Shown piece after piece: positions 25,332 through 36,526 of a DNA stretch of 64,000 nucleotides (the first letter of the stretch is position 1; the number at the start of each line of letters is the position of its first letter). The stretch lies in contig OX638131.1 in the NCBI GenBank assembly GCA_951804985.1, positions 43,784,621 to 43,848,620 on the forward strand, read 5' to 3'. Both the position numbers and the translations under genes were made by a program. A model generated the notes under the pieces. It was not told where the DNA came from. It made no database searches and saw only the letters and a program-made list of their open reading frames with translations. This DNA comes from Dryomyza anilis (taxonomy: Eukaryota > Arthropoda > Insecta > Diptera > Dryomyzidae).

Positions 25332-26628
25332 AATACTTGTATTTTATTTGAAGGAACTCGACATTTAGAGAAACGTTGAACGACGTCTAGGTATGGCAAA
25401 GCAGTATTCATTTCAAAATTGCAAATATTGGAATTCATAGATATACGAGTACCCTAATAGAAATTGTGCCACAGAGATCGTCGGGAACTGATCTTGTATT
25501 TAAACCTTGTTATAGCTCGACCAGTTACATGATTTGTTCATGATCATACTCTTGGGAAACATCATAAGATGGAAATGTCTAGTAGTGTAAATGTAGAAAT
25601 GTAATCCTGTTATTGTGAAATTGATTTCTGAATTGGGAAATTTAATTCAGAATTGACAAAAGAATTTTAGAACATTTACATTAAATTAAGAATATATTTG
25701 CAAAAAGAACAATTTAAATTCAGAAAGAAACAAATTTAAAATTTAAAAAAGAACAGATATGAGGGAAAAGTTAATATGAAAACCTTCATTGGAAATGAAA
25801 ATATGATGAGTTTTGGTGTGGTGAGTTTGGTGTGGTGAGTTTGGTGTGGTGAGTTTGGTGTAGTGATTTTTGGTCAGATAAGTAAAATCAAAATTTAAAG
25901 TTTCGTTAAAATCGATAACATTTGTGCCGCTATATAATTTTGAATGTATGGGAGGTGCCAGTCCCCTTTGTTAATTTATAGCTTAGGATACTCTTGGGGT
26001 CTTATAATATAGTAAAGAAAATGTTCAGTGAAATACGTTCAGCATTTTTCCATTGAATCTGAAGCTTTCACCATAATTAAAAATGGGCGTAAAAGTGGGT
26101 GTGATCGATGAAACTAATATAGATATTTATTTGGATCTGTAGGATATATATTCTAAAACTTTACGAAATCCGTGTAGAGGTTTCATATTTAGTTTTGGTG
26201 TGGTGAATTTTTATTTGGTTAGTTTTAGTGTGGTGAGTTTTGAGTGGTTTGAAATCGGTAGTTTTAGGGTTGAGATATAGCGTATTAATATTTTGGGTTA
26301 CATGGGAGGTGCCCTTCCCTTTTATTTAATCTGGTTAATTTATGACTTAGGAGCTGATCAGGATGTGAAATAATGATATCTTTAACACATTTCCACTCCA
26401 CTGATTTAAAATTAAAACATATTTCAAATATTTCCATAGAAAATTTTGACAAATTTTCGACTAGTTGAAATCGATTGGTCATTTCTAAATATAAGTAGAC
26501 TCTTCTGAATTTTATTTATATTTTTTCCTAATTCAAATAGAAACTAGAAACTGAAATAAGAATTGTTATAGAATTGAGAAACATTTTTTTAAATGTTCGC
26601 ATTGATGTAACTCACAAACAAAATATAC
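25332..26628. other. no gene seen; 14-bp tandem repeat at 25806-25862
   Basis: GAGTTTGGTGTGGT is repeated about four times, and looser GTGTGGTGA motifs recur near 26200. Two GGGAGGTGCC blocks suggest a diverged tandem element like that at 1380-2040. Confidence 0.45.
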
Positions 26629-27593
26629 AGGGTGGTCCGCTTTGGGGTGCAAGTATTTCAGGGACTGATTCCTTGGTTCATTCCATGAACAAAATTGTTC
26701 TAGAGTCAGGGTCTATTTGAAACACCCAATGATATACAGGGTGTTTTCAAAATTAACTTTACAAAAATTGATACAACCGTATACTTAATTCTAACTTCTA
26801 CAATGTATAACCCAGCGCAAAAATATTACATTCATTTTAAAGATAATCGATCATATTTCTAGTAAAAATTTAATATTGGCATTTTATTTGGTGAGCTAGG
26901 AGATTTTTCTCATCAAAGTAAAAAATTAAATATTTCATTACAACTTTTTTTTATAAAACTCCATTTTTCTCGAAATTTGTATTTATTATTTTATTTATTT
27001 TTTTTAATATTTGAATGTATCATAGTGTAGTAAACAATTTCTTCATACACTGTTTTTATCTCGCACTTACCGTTTTCCTTGCGGAGCTTGTAGTGCTCTA
27101 AAAATTCTAAAATTCCTCAACATACCATTTTATTATAAAACATATAATTAAACATATTTATTTTACAAAATTTTAATTCAGAATAGTTGTTAAAAAGTGT
27201 TCTCCGTTAGCCTGAACACAAGCAAAAGATTGTTTTAGAATATGACTATTAACATTCGTTGTTCGCGTCTTATTTTATTTGCTTCTACTATTATCCTTTG
27301 GTTTAAATCATTCACAGTTATTATTTCAGCTGAATAAGCCAATTCCTTCATGGGGAACCATGAAGGAAAATCAAAAATTGTTGTCTTGTTGGACATTCCA
27401 ATTGGACGATTGGTGTGATTTTCATTTAACCCATCTTTTAAATTTCGACTGGTTATACATTGTAGAAGTTATAATTAACACCCTGTATATCATTGGGTGT
27501 TCCAAATAGACCCTAACTCTAGAACAATTTTTTTCATGGAATGAACCAAGGAATCAGTCTCTGAAATATTTGCACCCCAAAGCGGACCACTCT
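26629..27593 (-). mobile_element. Tc1/mariner-type deletion derivative with about 140-bp inverted ends
   Basis: Ends CAGGGTGGTCCGCTTTGGGG and its near inverse. Inner inverted motifs include ACACCCAATGATATACAGGG. On the minus strand (about 27430-27170) the C-terminal transposase coding remains: MKELAYSAEI, DLNQRIIVEANKIR and CVQANGEHFLTTILN then stop, with one frame shift. This matches the usual C-terminus of mariner-like transposases. The catalytic region is deleted. Confidence 0.75.
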
Positions 27594-28321
27594 GAATATT
27601 AAATAAATTATGAATTAAAATATTTTTTAATATAAAACATTTTTAATATGAACTTTAATGATCCAATACCGCCCCACGTTTCATTTTAAATCATACCGAA
27701 AATTCACCTTAAAAACGTTTTATATGAAAAACTAATTTTTACTTCATATTTTTATTTTGCTTATTATTTTGTGTCAGTTAAATTTTCGTATGACAAAATT
27801 TGAAACGCCTAATATTACTCTTAAATACAACACTCGTGATATTTAACTTTTATAAGAGATGCAACAACAAATTGACGTTTATGTGTTATTGTGTCGTATT
27901 CACGACGAGCTGTGAATACGCTAAATATAATATGATCAATGGTTACGTAGGGCGTGGTAGTATGAAATCGCAATACGGTCACTGAGGACCTTAGTATGGT
28001 TGTATCAAATCGTACTATTGTCACTGAAGATCATATTATACAAATTATATGATTGCCTAGAACCATAACCTCCAATCATAGTATGATGCCCTTCAAATAT
28101 GATCACCACAACTATGTCTTTTCTATGCGTGCATGGATGTAACTGACAGAAAGACATTTTAAAAATATAAGAATTCAATTAATTTAAAAAACCAGTTAAA
28201 TTTGCATGTTTGACACCCTGTAAAAACAACACAGGGTGGAATAGAACAAAAAAAGAAAGCATTATTATTATATGTATTTTTTAATAGAATGTGGGTGGGA
28301 CGCCTCCATATATATTTAAAT
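27594..28321. other. no gene seen
   Basis: AT-rich. At 28208-28232 the pair CACCCTGTAAAAACAACACAGGGTG is a short inverted repeat resembling Tc1/mariner-type ends placed back to back. Confidence 0.4.
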
Positions 28322-29425
28322 TTAAATAATTTGCTCATAAAGGGTTAAGATACACAAACGGCAGAGAGAGAGAGAATTTAAAAATACCAACCTTGTCTTG
28401 TTGTTGCCCAACATGATTTTTTGCATTTTTAGCGACAAGTCCTCGGAATTTGAATTTTTTATTATTTTTTCCGTTGACAAGGCACCGATCAGTGGTGCTT
28501 TTGTTGCTGCTGATGTTGCTGTTGTTGTTGTTGCTGCTGTTACTGCTGGAACGTGGCAAACTTCGTTGAAACTCAGCACTTCGACTTGTAAGCGACAGTC
28601 GTTATTACGCTGTTGCTGTTGTTGTTGTTGCTGCAGTAAATGTTTTTGTTTTTGTTGTTGTTGATGATGGTGATGTGTTTGCTCTCCCACCAACAATTTT
28701 AATGATGATGACTCCGCTGCGGCGACTGCTGCAATTGTTGTTGCTGTTTTTATTTTCGTTACCCTCCTCACTAATGGCTCCCTCTCAATGGCACCGACTC
28801 CTGGTACCGTCGCCTGTGTTTCCTCCTCCTCTTCTTCTTCCTCCTGCACCTCAACGTTGTGCTCTACACTTGTTGTTGTTGTTGCTGCTTCTTTTACTTT
28901 CAATATGTCTTCTGTTGTTGTGACTGCGACTGCGTTTGTGGTTGCCTTGGTGTGTGTTGAACGTATGCCTAAAATATCGTTGTTGTTTTTGTAATTTCTG
29001 ACTTTTTCATGCTCTGCGTGTTGTTGCTGCTGCTGTTGATCCTCGTTTTGCACAGTTTTAGCTGCGCCTACAACAACTACTGCAACTGTTTCCTGTTCTC
29101 GCAATTTTGTAGCTGCTGCTACAGCTGCAGTACTTGCTTTTGTGCTGTTTCTTGTTGCTGCTGCTGTGGCTGCGGCTGCTGTTGTTGTTTTTAATGGCTC
29201 CACAATATTTTCAGCTGCCGCTGCTAAAATATGATTATTGTCGATTTTAGCTAAAGCTGTTGTTGCTGCTGTTGGCGTCGACGTCGTTGTTGCTATTGCA
29301 GTTGTTGTAATTGCAGCGACTTGCTGTTGCTGCTGTTGTTGCTGCTGCTGCGCTGATATACCTTCGGGTAAAATTGTTGCAAAAATTTGTTCACCGAATA
29401 TAAAAAGATCCTTGGAAATAATCAT
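28322..29425 (-). CDS. unrecognised poly-Gln/Ala/Thr-rich protein, probable first coding exon
   Basis: A frame of about 367 codons opens at the ATG at 29425 (MIISKDLFIFGEQIFATIL). It carries four poly-Gln runs, an eight-residue Glu run, His and Ala/Thr tracts, and non-repetitive ends (LSLKMQKIMLGNNKTR). A frame this long with mixed CAG/CAA codons is typical of fly regulatory proteins, but no domain is visible and I do not recognise it. The last residues before the stop look intronic. Possible donors are AAG|GTTGGT (exon end 28392) and TTG|GTATTT (28388). No later exon was found between here and position 1, so a long intron is inferred. An upstream in-frame GTG is not needed as a start. Open frames on the plus strand here are shadows of the triplet repeats. 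Confidence 0.6.
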   Translation of the reverse strand: MIISKDLFIFGEQIFATILPEGISAQQQQQQQQQQVAAITTTAIATTTSTPTAATTALAKIDNNHILAAAAENIVEPLKTTTAAAATAAATRNSTKASTAAVAAATKLREQETVAVVVVGAAKTVQNEDQQQQQQHAEHEKVRNYKNNNDILGIRSTHTKATTNAVAVTTTEDILKVKEAATTTTSVEHNVEVQEEEEEEEETQATVPGVGAIEREPLVRRVTKIKTATTIAAVAAAESSSLKLLVGEQTHHHHQQQQKQKHLLQQQQQQQQRNNDCRLQVEVLSFNEVCHVPAVTAATTTTATSAATKAPLIGALSTEKIIKNSNSEDLSLKMQKIMLGNNKTRLVFLNSLSLCRLCILTLYEQII

Positions 29426-29431
29426 TATCAC

Positions 29432-30329
29432 TTTTTTCTGCGAATTTGAGCAAATTTTTTCTTGATTTTTTCAAATTTTTTGTTTTAGAATTTTTGTGAT
29501 TTTCGCAGCATTTTGCTAATTTACAGCATGCTTTTGAATGGTTTTATTGGTTAGTGTTGTTTTAGAATAGAAACACGAAACATGATTCAAATGAGAAATT
29601 GTAGACGGCTCTGCAACAAAGTGGCTAAAATGTGGTCTGAATTAAAGCCTTGCGATTGGTTGTAAGAAATGCACCTGCAGTTTGGAAATTATTTCTGTAC
29701 CAAGAGCATAAAGAATACGTTTTTAATACAGAAATTATTTTTGTATATTCGGAATTTAAGAAGTCATTTTTATTACTGCCTTTATTTGAAATATTTTAGC
29801 TTTTCAAAATTTATTTTACTAGTTATTTTATTATTTAAAATGTTATTTATGAGGATTTATAAGCATTTTAAGTGTCGACATGAACAATGCGTGATAAATG
29901 CGAAATTTCTTATTGAAAAATTAAAAATTTCATCTTGAAATAGTTAAACTTAATTCAAAACTGTTTATAAGAAAACCCTGTTTGGAATTGTGTTTCATAA
30001 ATTAATACTTTTAAATATTATTTATCGACATATTTCAAAATTCTTCAGGAATTAAAAACTTAACAAATTCAACACAATTTGCTACTAAAAAAAATCACTG
30101 CATATATACAATTTTCAAACCACGCAGTATATAAATACTTAGATATCTGTGTATATATTTAAAATATATAAAAATTACATTGGCACCAAATAAATATTTT
30201 ATTTTCTTCAGTTTGTTTGTTTTTTTTTGTTGTTTGTATTATTTTATATACATTAATTTTTCTTTTTTTTTATATAACAAAAACAAGCAGAAATAAAATG
30301 TATACAATTGACGAAAAAACCGTTCACTG
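29432..30329. other. presumed 5' leader or upstream region of the poly-Gln gene
   Basis: No repeat and no frame. If the promoter proposed at 30.33-30.66 kb is right, this is 5' UTR or a leader intron on the minus strand. Confidence 0.3.
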
Positions 30330-30660
30330 CGCACGTCTCACGTTTTGCCACCGACGGATCTCGATTTGTACTGATCAGTCTGCCGTTACCGAAGATCGTT
30401 GAACGTCTGAATTTGAATTTTTTTTACATTCATGTTGAGTCGTATTGCCGTGGAGCGCAATCCCCAAAGCAACACTGCTCTCTTGGTGGGCATTTGAGTA
30501 TTCCGACAGAGCAGTAACAACTCACAAGATCGAGTCGCCTTTCTTCCCCCTTTTAACAGTGGGTTGCTCATTACAGCGAGAGCATTTTGTATGGAAATTG
30601 TTAATGCTCTCTCTCTCACCATCTCTTTCACTGCCACTATCTTTCTCTTTTTTTACACAT
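30330..30660 (-). promoter_or_regulatory. candidate promoter for the poly-Gln gene
   Basis: This segment is less AT-rich than its surroundings and matches no repeat here. On the minus strand it has several GAGAG motifs at about 30599-30650, the class bound by GAGA factor. An initiator-like TCAGTA (30374-30369) follows, with an AGACGTG about 35 bases downstream, a little further than a canonical DPE. It lies about 950 bases upstream of the ATG at 29425. The assignment is inference. Confidence 0.35.
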
Positions 30661-31559
30661 GACCATGTTCGTTATTAATACAAATGATAACCATTTATAA
30701 AGAATGCTGATTTTTCCAATAATGCAAATAGTTTGTAAAGAGAGTCTATATCATTTGGTACGATTTCATGATGATCTTGTAATTTTGAGTGTGTGTACAT
30801 TTCAGCAGTTATTTCGGTTAATTTGTCTTTACTTAGTTTATCAGAGAAGAAAAATTAGTTGACTCGGATCTGTACACAGCGGTGACGATAACTTCTATTA
30901 CACTATCTATCGCTAGGTCAATGACAAGGGCACGATAATCGTACATATAGCAGATATAAAATTCACTGAAGAAAGACTGGAATTTGATTTTGATCGATGT
31001 CATTAACTACTACCTACCGAAAGTGTGATATAGTGATTACATAGTACAGACCCCGATTTAATACTAATGTTTAACAATATTATATATCATAATTGAACGA
31101 CTAATTGGACTAAAAGCTCTTGACACAGGGTTACATCTATATTTGAGGGTACATCTGAGGCTCCAGACCGCGAATTTGTATCCTTTAAATAATTAATGTC
31201 ATGTTTTATACAATAAAATGCTATTTTTATATAATACCAATGTTTTTCACTAATGTTTTGGTTCAAAAAAGAGGTTACAAGTCCAAAAGTTTAAAATCAA
31301 TTTTAGCAGAAATTAACTGAACAAATTTATGTTTTTCTTAGCATGTCCAACTATTAGAGCTTTGCGCTTAATTAATGACTCAACATAGAGACATCGAATT
31401 AAAAAAAAAAACTTTTCTTAACAAAGCTGAAACATGCCACTATATAAACTAAATCCAAAATTACATATCAAAAAACTTTAAATTCTGGTAACAAAATGCT
31501 TTAAGATCAGTTGGTATATCAAAGTGTTCCAAAGTATTTTTCATAAATAACCATTTAGC
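30661..31559. other. no gene seen
   Basis: AT-rich spacer. Nothing recognisable. Confidence 0.4.
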
Positions 31560-31672
31560 GATGTCTATCCGTCTGTTGACATCACGATTACAGACAAGTC
31601 GATACACATACCCATGTGTCCCTATTACAAGTTTCATATACCCTGATAACCACACATAGAATACTGATGAGT
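31560..31672 (+). mobile_element. INE-like repeat, fragment
   Basis: GCGATGTCTATCCGTCTGTTG, ACATCACGATTACAG, TTTCATATACCCTG and TAACCACACATAG are pieces of the INE-like family in the right order with large deletions. Confidence 0.55.
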
Positions 31673-31702
31673 TGCGACAACTGAATTATTCGGTTGCGGC
31701 AA

Positions 31703-31825
31703 CTTGATGGCTAGGAGGTTGTGGCAACCTCCTAGTCTGCAAGAATGTGGTTGTGCCAACATCCCAGTCAGCAAGTATGAGGTTGTGCCAACCTCCTAGT
31801 CAGCAAGCATGAGGTTGTTTATGTA
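31703..31825. repeat. 32-bp tandem repeat containing a palindrome
   Basis: Three units and part of a fourth of GAGGTTGTGCCAACCTCC plus TAGTCAGCAAGTAT. The first half is an inverted repeat, so each unit can form a hairpin. Looser relatives lie near 32690 and 32795. Confidence 0.7.
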
Positions 31826-31990
31826 AAATTATATGTATTATAGATGAGTAAATAAGTCACGCAAAATGTTTATCAAAATTTATATCAATTAATTCCTATT
31901 CGCTGAAAAATAAAAACCGTATGAAAACCCACATTTATTATTTTATTTCACCATAATTAAAGAAAAAACAAAACTATTTCTATTACCACA

Positions 31991-32241
31991 TATAGTCGTT
32001 GTAGAACGAAAAGTCACCAAATACTTTTTATGAACAAATTAAATGTCGAGTTTGTTGATTAATAATATAAAAAGTTGATTCATTTTTAAAGTTAAAATGT
32101 CAATTGAAAGATTTACATTTTCTTGTAAATGTGGTAAAATTGAGATTATCGATTGAAAATTGATATATAAAGATTTTTGTAAATGAATATTTGGCATTTT
32201 GAAAATGTATTTGTTAATTTTTCGTTCTAAAACGACGATAT
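31991..32241. mobile_element. about 250-bp MITE, copy 1
   Basis: Ends TAGTCGTTGTAGAACGAAAA and, inverted, ATCGTCGTTTTAGAACGAAA. The body matches the neighbour at 32319 in order and length, with many substitutions. Confidence 0.75.
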
Positions 32242-32318
32242 GGTCACATTATTTTAAATTTATATTAAATCAAACAGCAATTTGTATTGAATTACTTCAT
32301 TATTTTATTAATATTTAT

Positions 32319-32580
32319 ATATCGTCGTTGTAGAACTAAAAGTCACCAAATACATTTTTATGAAAATCTTAAATTTCAACTTTGTTGGTAATTATTACAA
32401 AAAGTAATTGATACATTTTTAAAGTTGAAATACCAATTGATAGATTCACATTTTCTTATCATTTGGTACAATTGAGCTCATCGATCAAAAATTGAATGAT
32501 ATAAAAAATTTTTGTAAATGCACAATTGGCATTTTGAAAAAAAAAAAAGTTGGTGACTTTTTGTTCTACAACGACGATAT
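32319..32580. mobile_element. about 260-bp MITE, copy 2
   Basis: Ends ATATCGTCGTTGTAGAAC and a near-exact inverse (31-bp terminal repeats that include AAAGTCACCAA). Better preserved than copy 1, from which it is separated by only about 77 bp. Confidence 0.82.
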
Positions 32581-33006
32581 TTATTTCGCATTTTTACTTA
32601 ATTAATGAATGTCCTATTGTTTGCGACTTGTGAATATTTTGGACGTTTAGTAGTTAGATTGAAACTGGCAACCGAACTGCTGATAGACATGAGGTTGCCA
32701 TTTGTCATTTATTTTGTTGATACAATAACGTACTCATTTGCCGTAACAAATGCACAAACGTCAAATTATGGCAGAATGAAAATGCAATCATGAGGTTACG
32801 ACAACCGAACGTGCAGTTGCGCGGACCAATATTTTGGTTAGAGTAAAAAATGATACGTTCATTTTTATGACATGAGTTTACAACAAATGTTCAAATAACA
32901 TTATGCCAAAAAGAGGATTTTTCTGTGAGCACTGAATATTTTTAAACTGTTATGTTAAATTGTCTGCTATATGCACACTTAGACCAAAGTAGGTAAGTTG
33001 TGATAC

Positions 33007-33711
33007 CACACAGAAAAAAATCGTAAATATAGCCAAAAACGTTCATCAACACAATCAAATTATTGCTAAAACTGCGCCGACTAAATTATTAATTGTATTA
33101 GCGTACACATTCTTCATATTAGCAATCGTATTTGCTGGCAACAGCTATGTGTATTCGCATACCGCGTTGATGTTAGATCAGTGCGTGGTCGCTATAACAG
33201 TGCGTGGTGTGTGTTCGTGTACTCGCTTACAGCGCTGGTGAATTTAGTGGAATTCGTGAAATTGGAGGAATTCGCTTAGAATTAGAATTTTGAATTGGCG
33301 GTTGGCGCGCATATCAGTTCACATTTGGTTCATGTCAAAAGAAACTCTTATAGAGTTTGATCATACTCTATTGGTGTCGTTGAAAATGATGATGATGGCA
33401 ATAGTTGCATATTTAATTATGCCTCATCATCAGAAAAGTATACTTTCACAAGAATTTATATTATTCTTTTTTAATAAACTAAAAAAGAATTATAAGAATA
33501 CTGTGAAAATACAAAATTGCTTTTAAAACGTCGACTATACCAATTAAATAATTTGCTACTTAAGCAAAATCATTTATTGGTATATTTTTGGACGCTAATA
33601 CATTTTTAGCGAATATGTTTGCTCAATACATGAAATATCATTGCTAGACCAATGAATGGTATACAATTAATTGTGATTGCTGTATTTACGTCGGTTATTT
33701 TTTTCTGTGCA
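33007..33711. mobile_element. foldback element, copy 3, with a private interior
   Basis: Ends CACAGAAAAAAATCG and, inverted, CACAGAAAAAAATAACC. The core AACTGCGCCGACTAAATTA is present. About 33150-33530 is less AT-rich sequence not found in copies 1 and 2. It may be a captured or inserted segment. Confidence 0.6.
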
Positions 33712-36526
33712 GAGAGATATCTCCTCGTTCAACCAATTTGCACATACTAGCTAAGGATACGTTTTACGTCAGTGTTAATTGAAGCGATGTGATGAGTGAT
33801 GTCATCATCGTCCATACAGCTTCTGTAAAAATCGGAGGTCTAGTCTAGTTATAATCTATTGACGTTTGCTGACTCGAATAATGCGCTAATATCCTTCCAG
33901 TTTATAATAAGCAGTTGATTTGATCTTTCGAATTTAGTTTTTGCTGTACTTGTTTGGTGACACTGCGTTTATTTATTTTCTTTATCGTGTCTTTATATAG
34001 TATAATGTTACAAGTTGATAATGGAATACCCAAAGTGTATTGTGGTTGCCCTCCTGGCAACTTTCGACGTTGCTAATCGGTATAAGGTTTGACAGCCGAT
34101 CAAAATACTAATATCATTTACGAGTACTAATTCCATGATAGCCGTGTAAGAACGTGTTTTATAACCATGACCTGATACCTTGCAGATATCCGAAAAACGG
34201 AAGGATTTTTCTACGCTTAGATTTGAACTAAAGACTACACTGCCGATGTTTTCATTTAGCTGGAATTTTACATTTTGGCTCGTCAGTGTAGTTTCCCGTT
34301 GTGAGAATGTTTTCTTACTAGTCTTATATAGAGGGGATTTGCCGTAAATCCTCTATCAAAGTCTCGGGTTGGAAGCATGTAAATAGTTCGTATATTTAGG
34401 TATGCTTGATAACAAATCTGTACTTGTGTGCCTCAGGGAGACAATTTTCAACAACTTTCTTTGAATTATATACCGTCTCTGTGCTCTTTCTGATCCTTTC
34501 TTGATAGTTTACTGTACAAGATAAAACGTAGATATATTGCTGAGCAATTGTAATAAGTGTGATTCACATAAGTTTATTTCAAATTACTATATTGTATATC
34601 TAAAATAATTTTGTATTTATTATCTATTTTTACAACTCAAATATGTACATTTATATGATATCACAATGAATAATGAAGAAGTGTGTATAAAATAAAAATA
34701 ATGATCAAGATGAATGTGGCTGCAAAAATATATATAAAAAAAAAATATTAATTTTTTTTTTTATATAATCAGTCAAGAACCCCGCATTATTTATCAGTCT
34801 GAAATATCAAGCAAGACAGGGGCATGGGTCAAAAAACGATTACATGAAATTGTGTCACATTCGGGAATAATGACTTCTGGGTAGACCAAGTATATTTGCA
34901 CTGATCATGCATACTATACTGATGCAATTTTAATAGTAAACAACAAAATTACTTAATTGAATAAATTAAAGTAAAATGACGAAAAATAAGATTTTACCAC
35001 TTTTGTAGTAAAACTGAAAAATTTCAAAACACTAATCATTTGATCAATTTTGATATACTAAATAGTAACTGTTCGTACTTAATGACATTGCTGATATTTA
35101 GGCCTAAGCTAAATTTTGCCTTTCATTAAATTATTTAATGGCTCGCATGTTTGTTTACGACTCATACGCACTTTTGATAAGATAGTCTGTAGGCATATTT
35201 TTCTGCCGAATTTTATATGTATTTTTTTTTTTATTTTGCAAAATTAGCTTTTTAAACAAAAGTTTCTATAGAACACTTTTTGCTGTTATCAGTTGCAAAT
35301 ATTTGTAAGAAAATAAGTTTATAGTTTTGCACAGAGTTCGAAATACTTTCATACACGGAAAAGAACTTTTCAAGGTTATCAAACGTATCCATACCAGGGA
35401 TGGAAAGCGATTCTGATAACGATTCCGAGGGCGGTTCTTAAAAATCATTAATAGCACTACCTAAACAACGAAACGAGCTAAATATTAAAAGATTTGACAT
35501 TTTTAGACAGAAACTCATTTGATATGTCATATTAAAAAAGTAGAACAGATGGAAAAAGTTAATGTATTAAGTATATTAAAATTGGTCTTAACAATTAATG
35601 GAAATATTCCATTAACATTTTTTTGATCGTTTTCTATAGTACTACATTTTTTTTTATTCTAAGAAGTGGGTTAAAAAGTCTTAAATATTGATTATAATAT
35701 TTTTAAAAACGTTATGTAATTGAAAAAAACCGAATGAACAATCGTGTTGAGTAATTAATCTTTCTCCGTAAAAAAATATGTTTTCATTAAAATATTATTT
35801 GCGCAGTATAATATTTTTCATGATTAAACTAATAAAGATCAATTTTACTAAAACTACTTATATATTTTTTAAATTAAGTTGCGGTTTTGGTTTTAAATCA
35901 TAAAATTAATGGTAGAAAAAACTGTTTAATTATTTGTTTGAGCACTATTGTACTAATGAATGTATCCCATTAACCAATTTATTTCCGGGTTACAAAATTA
36001 TTCTGAAATATTTGGATACCGTAATATAAATTGTAACCATTTTATACACTTTTTGTTATAATAAACTACATATAGCACTGCACCAAAATAATGCTTCAAA
36101 TAACTTATCATCGGCGATACAGCAAAACCGCCTATCTACAGTTTCGAATACCTCTTACAAAATTAATTTTAAAGAAGAAGCACAACTGTTTTGAGTCTCA
36201 ATTCTGCAATTACTTCATACAAAATTAAGTATGTCATAACTTACAATGGCATTTAACTAATTTATTCGATAAACATATCATTAAAAATCCGATTATTACA
36301 CAAAATTAGGCAGAATTTTCACATGCAGTTAGACCGTTTTCAGTATCACCGACGTAATAATAGTTAAACAGTTAACACTACCCAAAACGATTCTGCCACG
36401 GACTTCCCATTCTATATAATTCGGATGTGCTGATTTTGACTGCATACTCAGTTTTTTCCTATTATCTAACTTTTTGAGATAATTTAAATCGTATTTTAAA
36501 GAAATATTTAAAAAATATATTAAAAG
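33712..36526. other. no gene seen
   Basis: 33720-34560 is less AT-rich than its surroundings and non-repetitive within this window, with no long frame. It could be a solo LTR or a regulatory block. I cannot decide. 34560-36526 is AT-rich spacer. Confidence 0.35.

Noticed and set aside
28398..29465. Several plus-strand frames over the poly-Gln exon
   Set aside because: These are antisense shadows of CAG/CAA repeats, giving Leu/Cys/Val runs.
31665..31700. Second CTGATGA followed by a hairpin, hammerhead-like
   Set aside because: The hairpin GTTG/CAAC is followed by TGAATT, not GAAA, so the catalytic core is absent.
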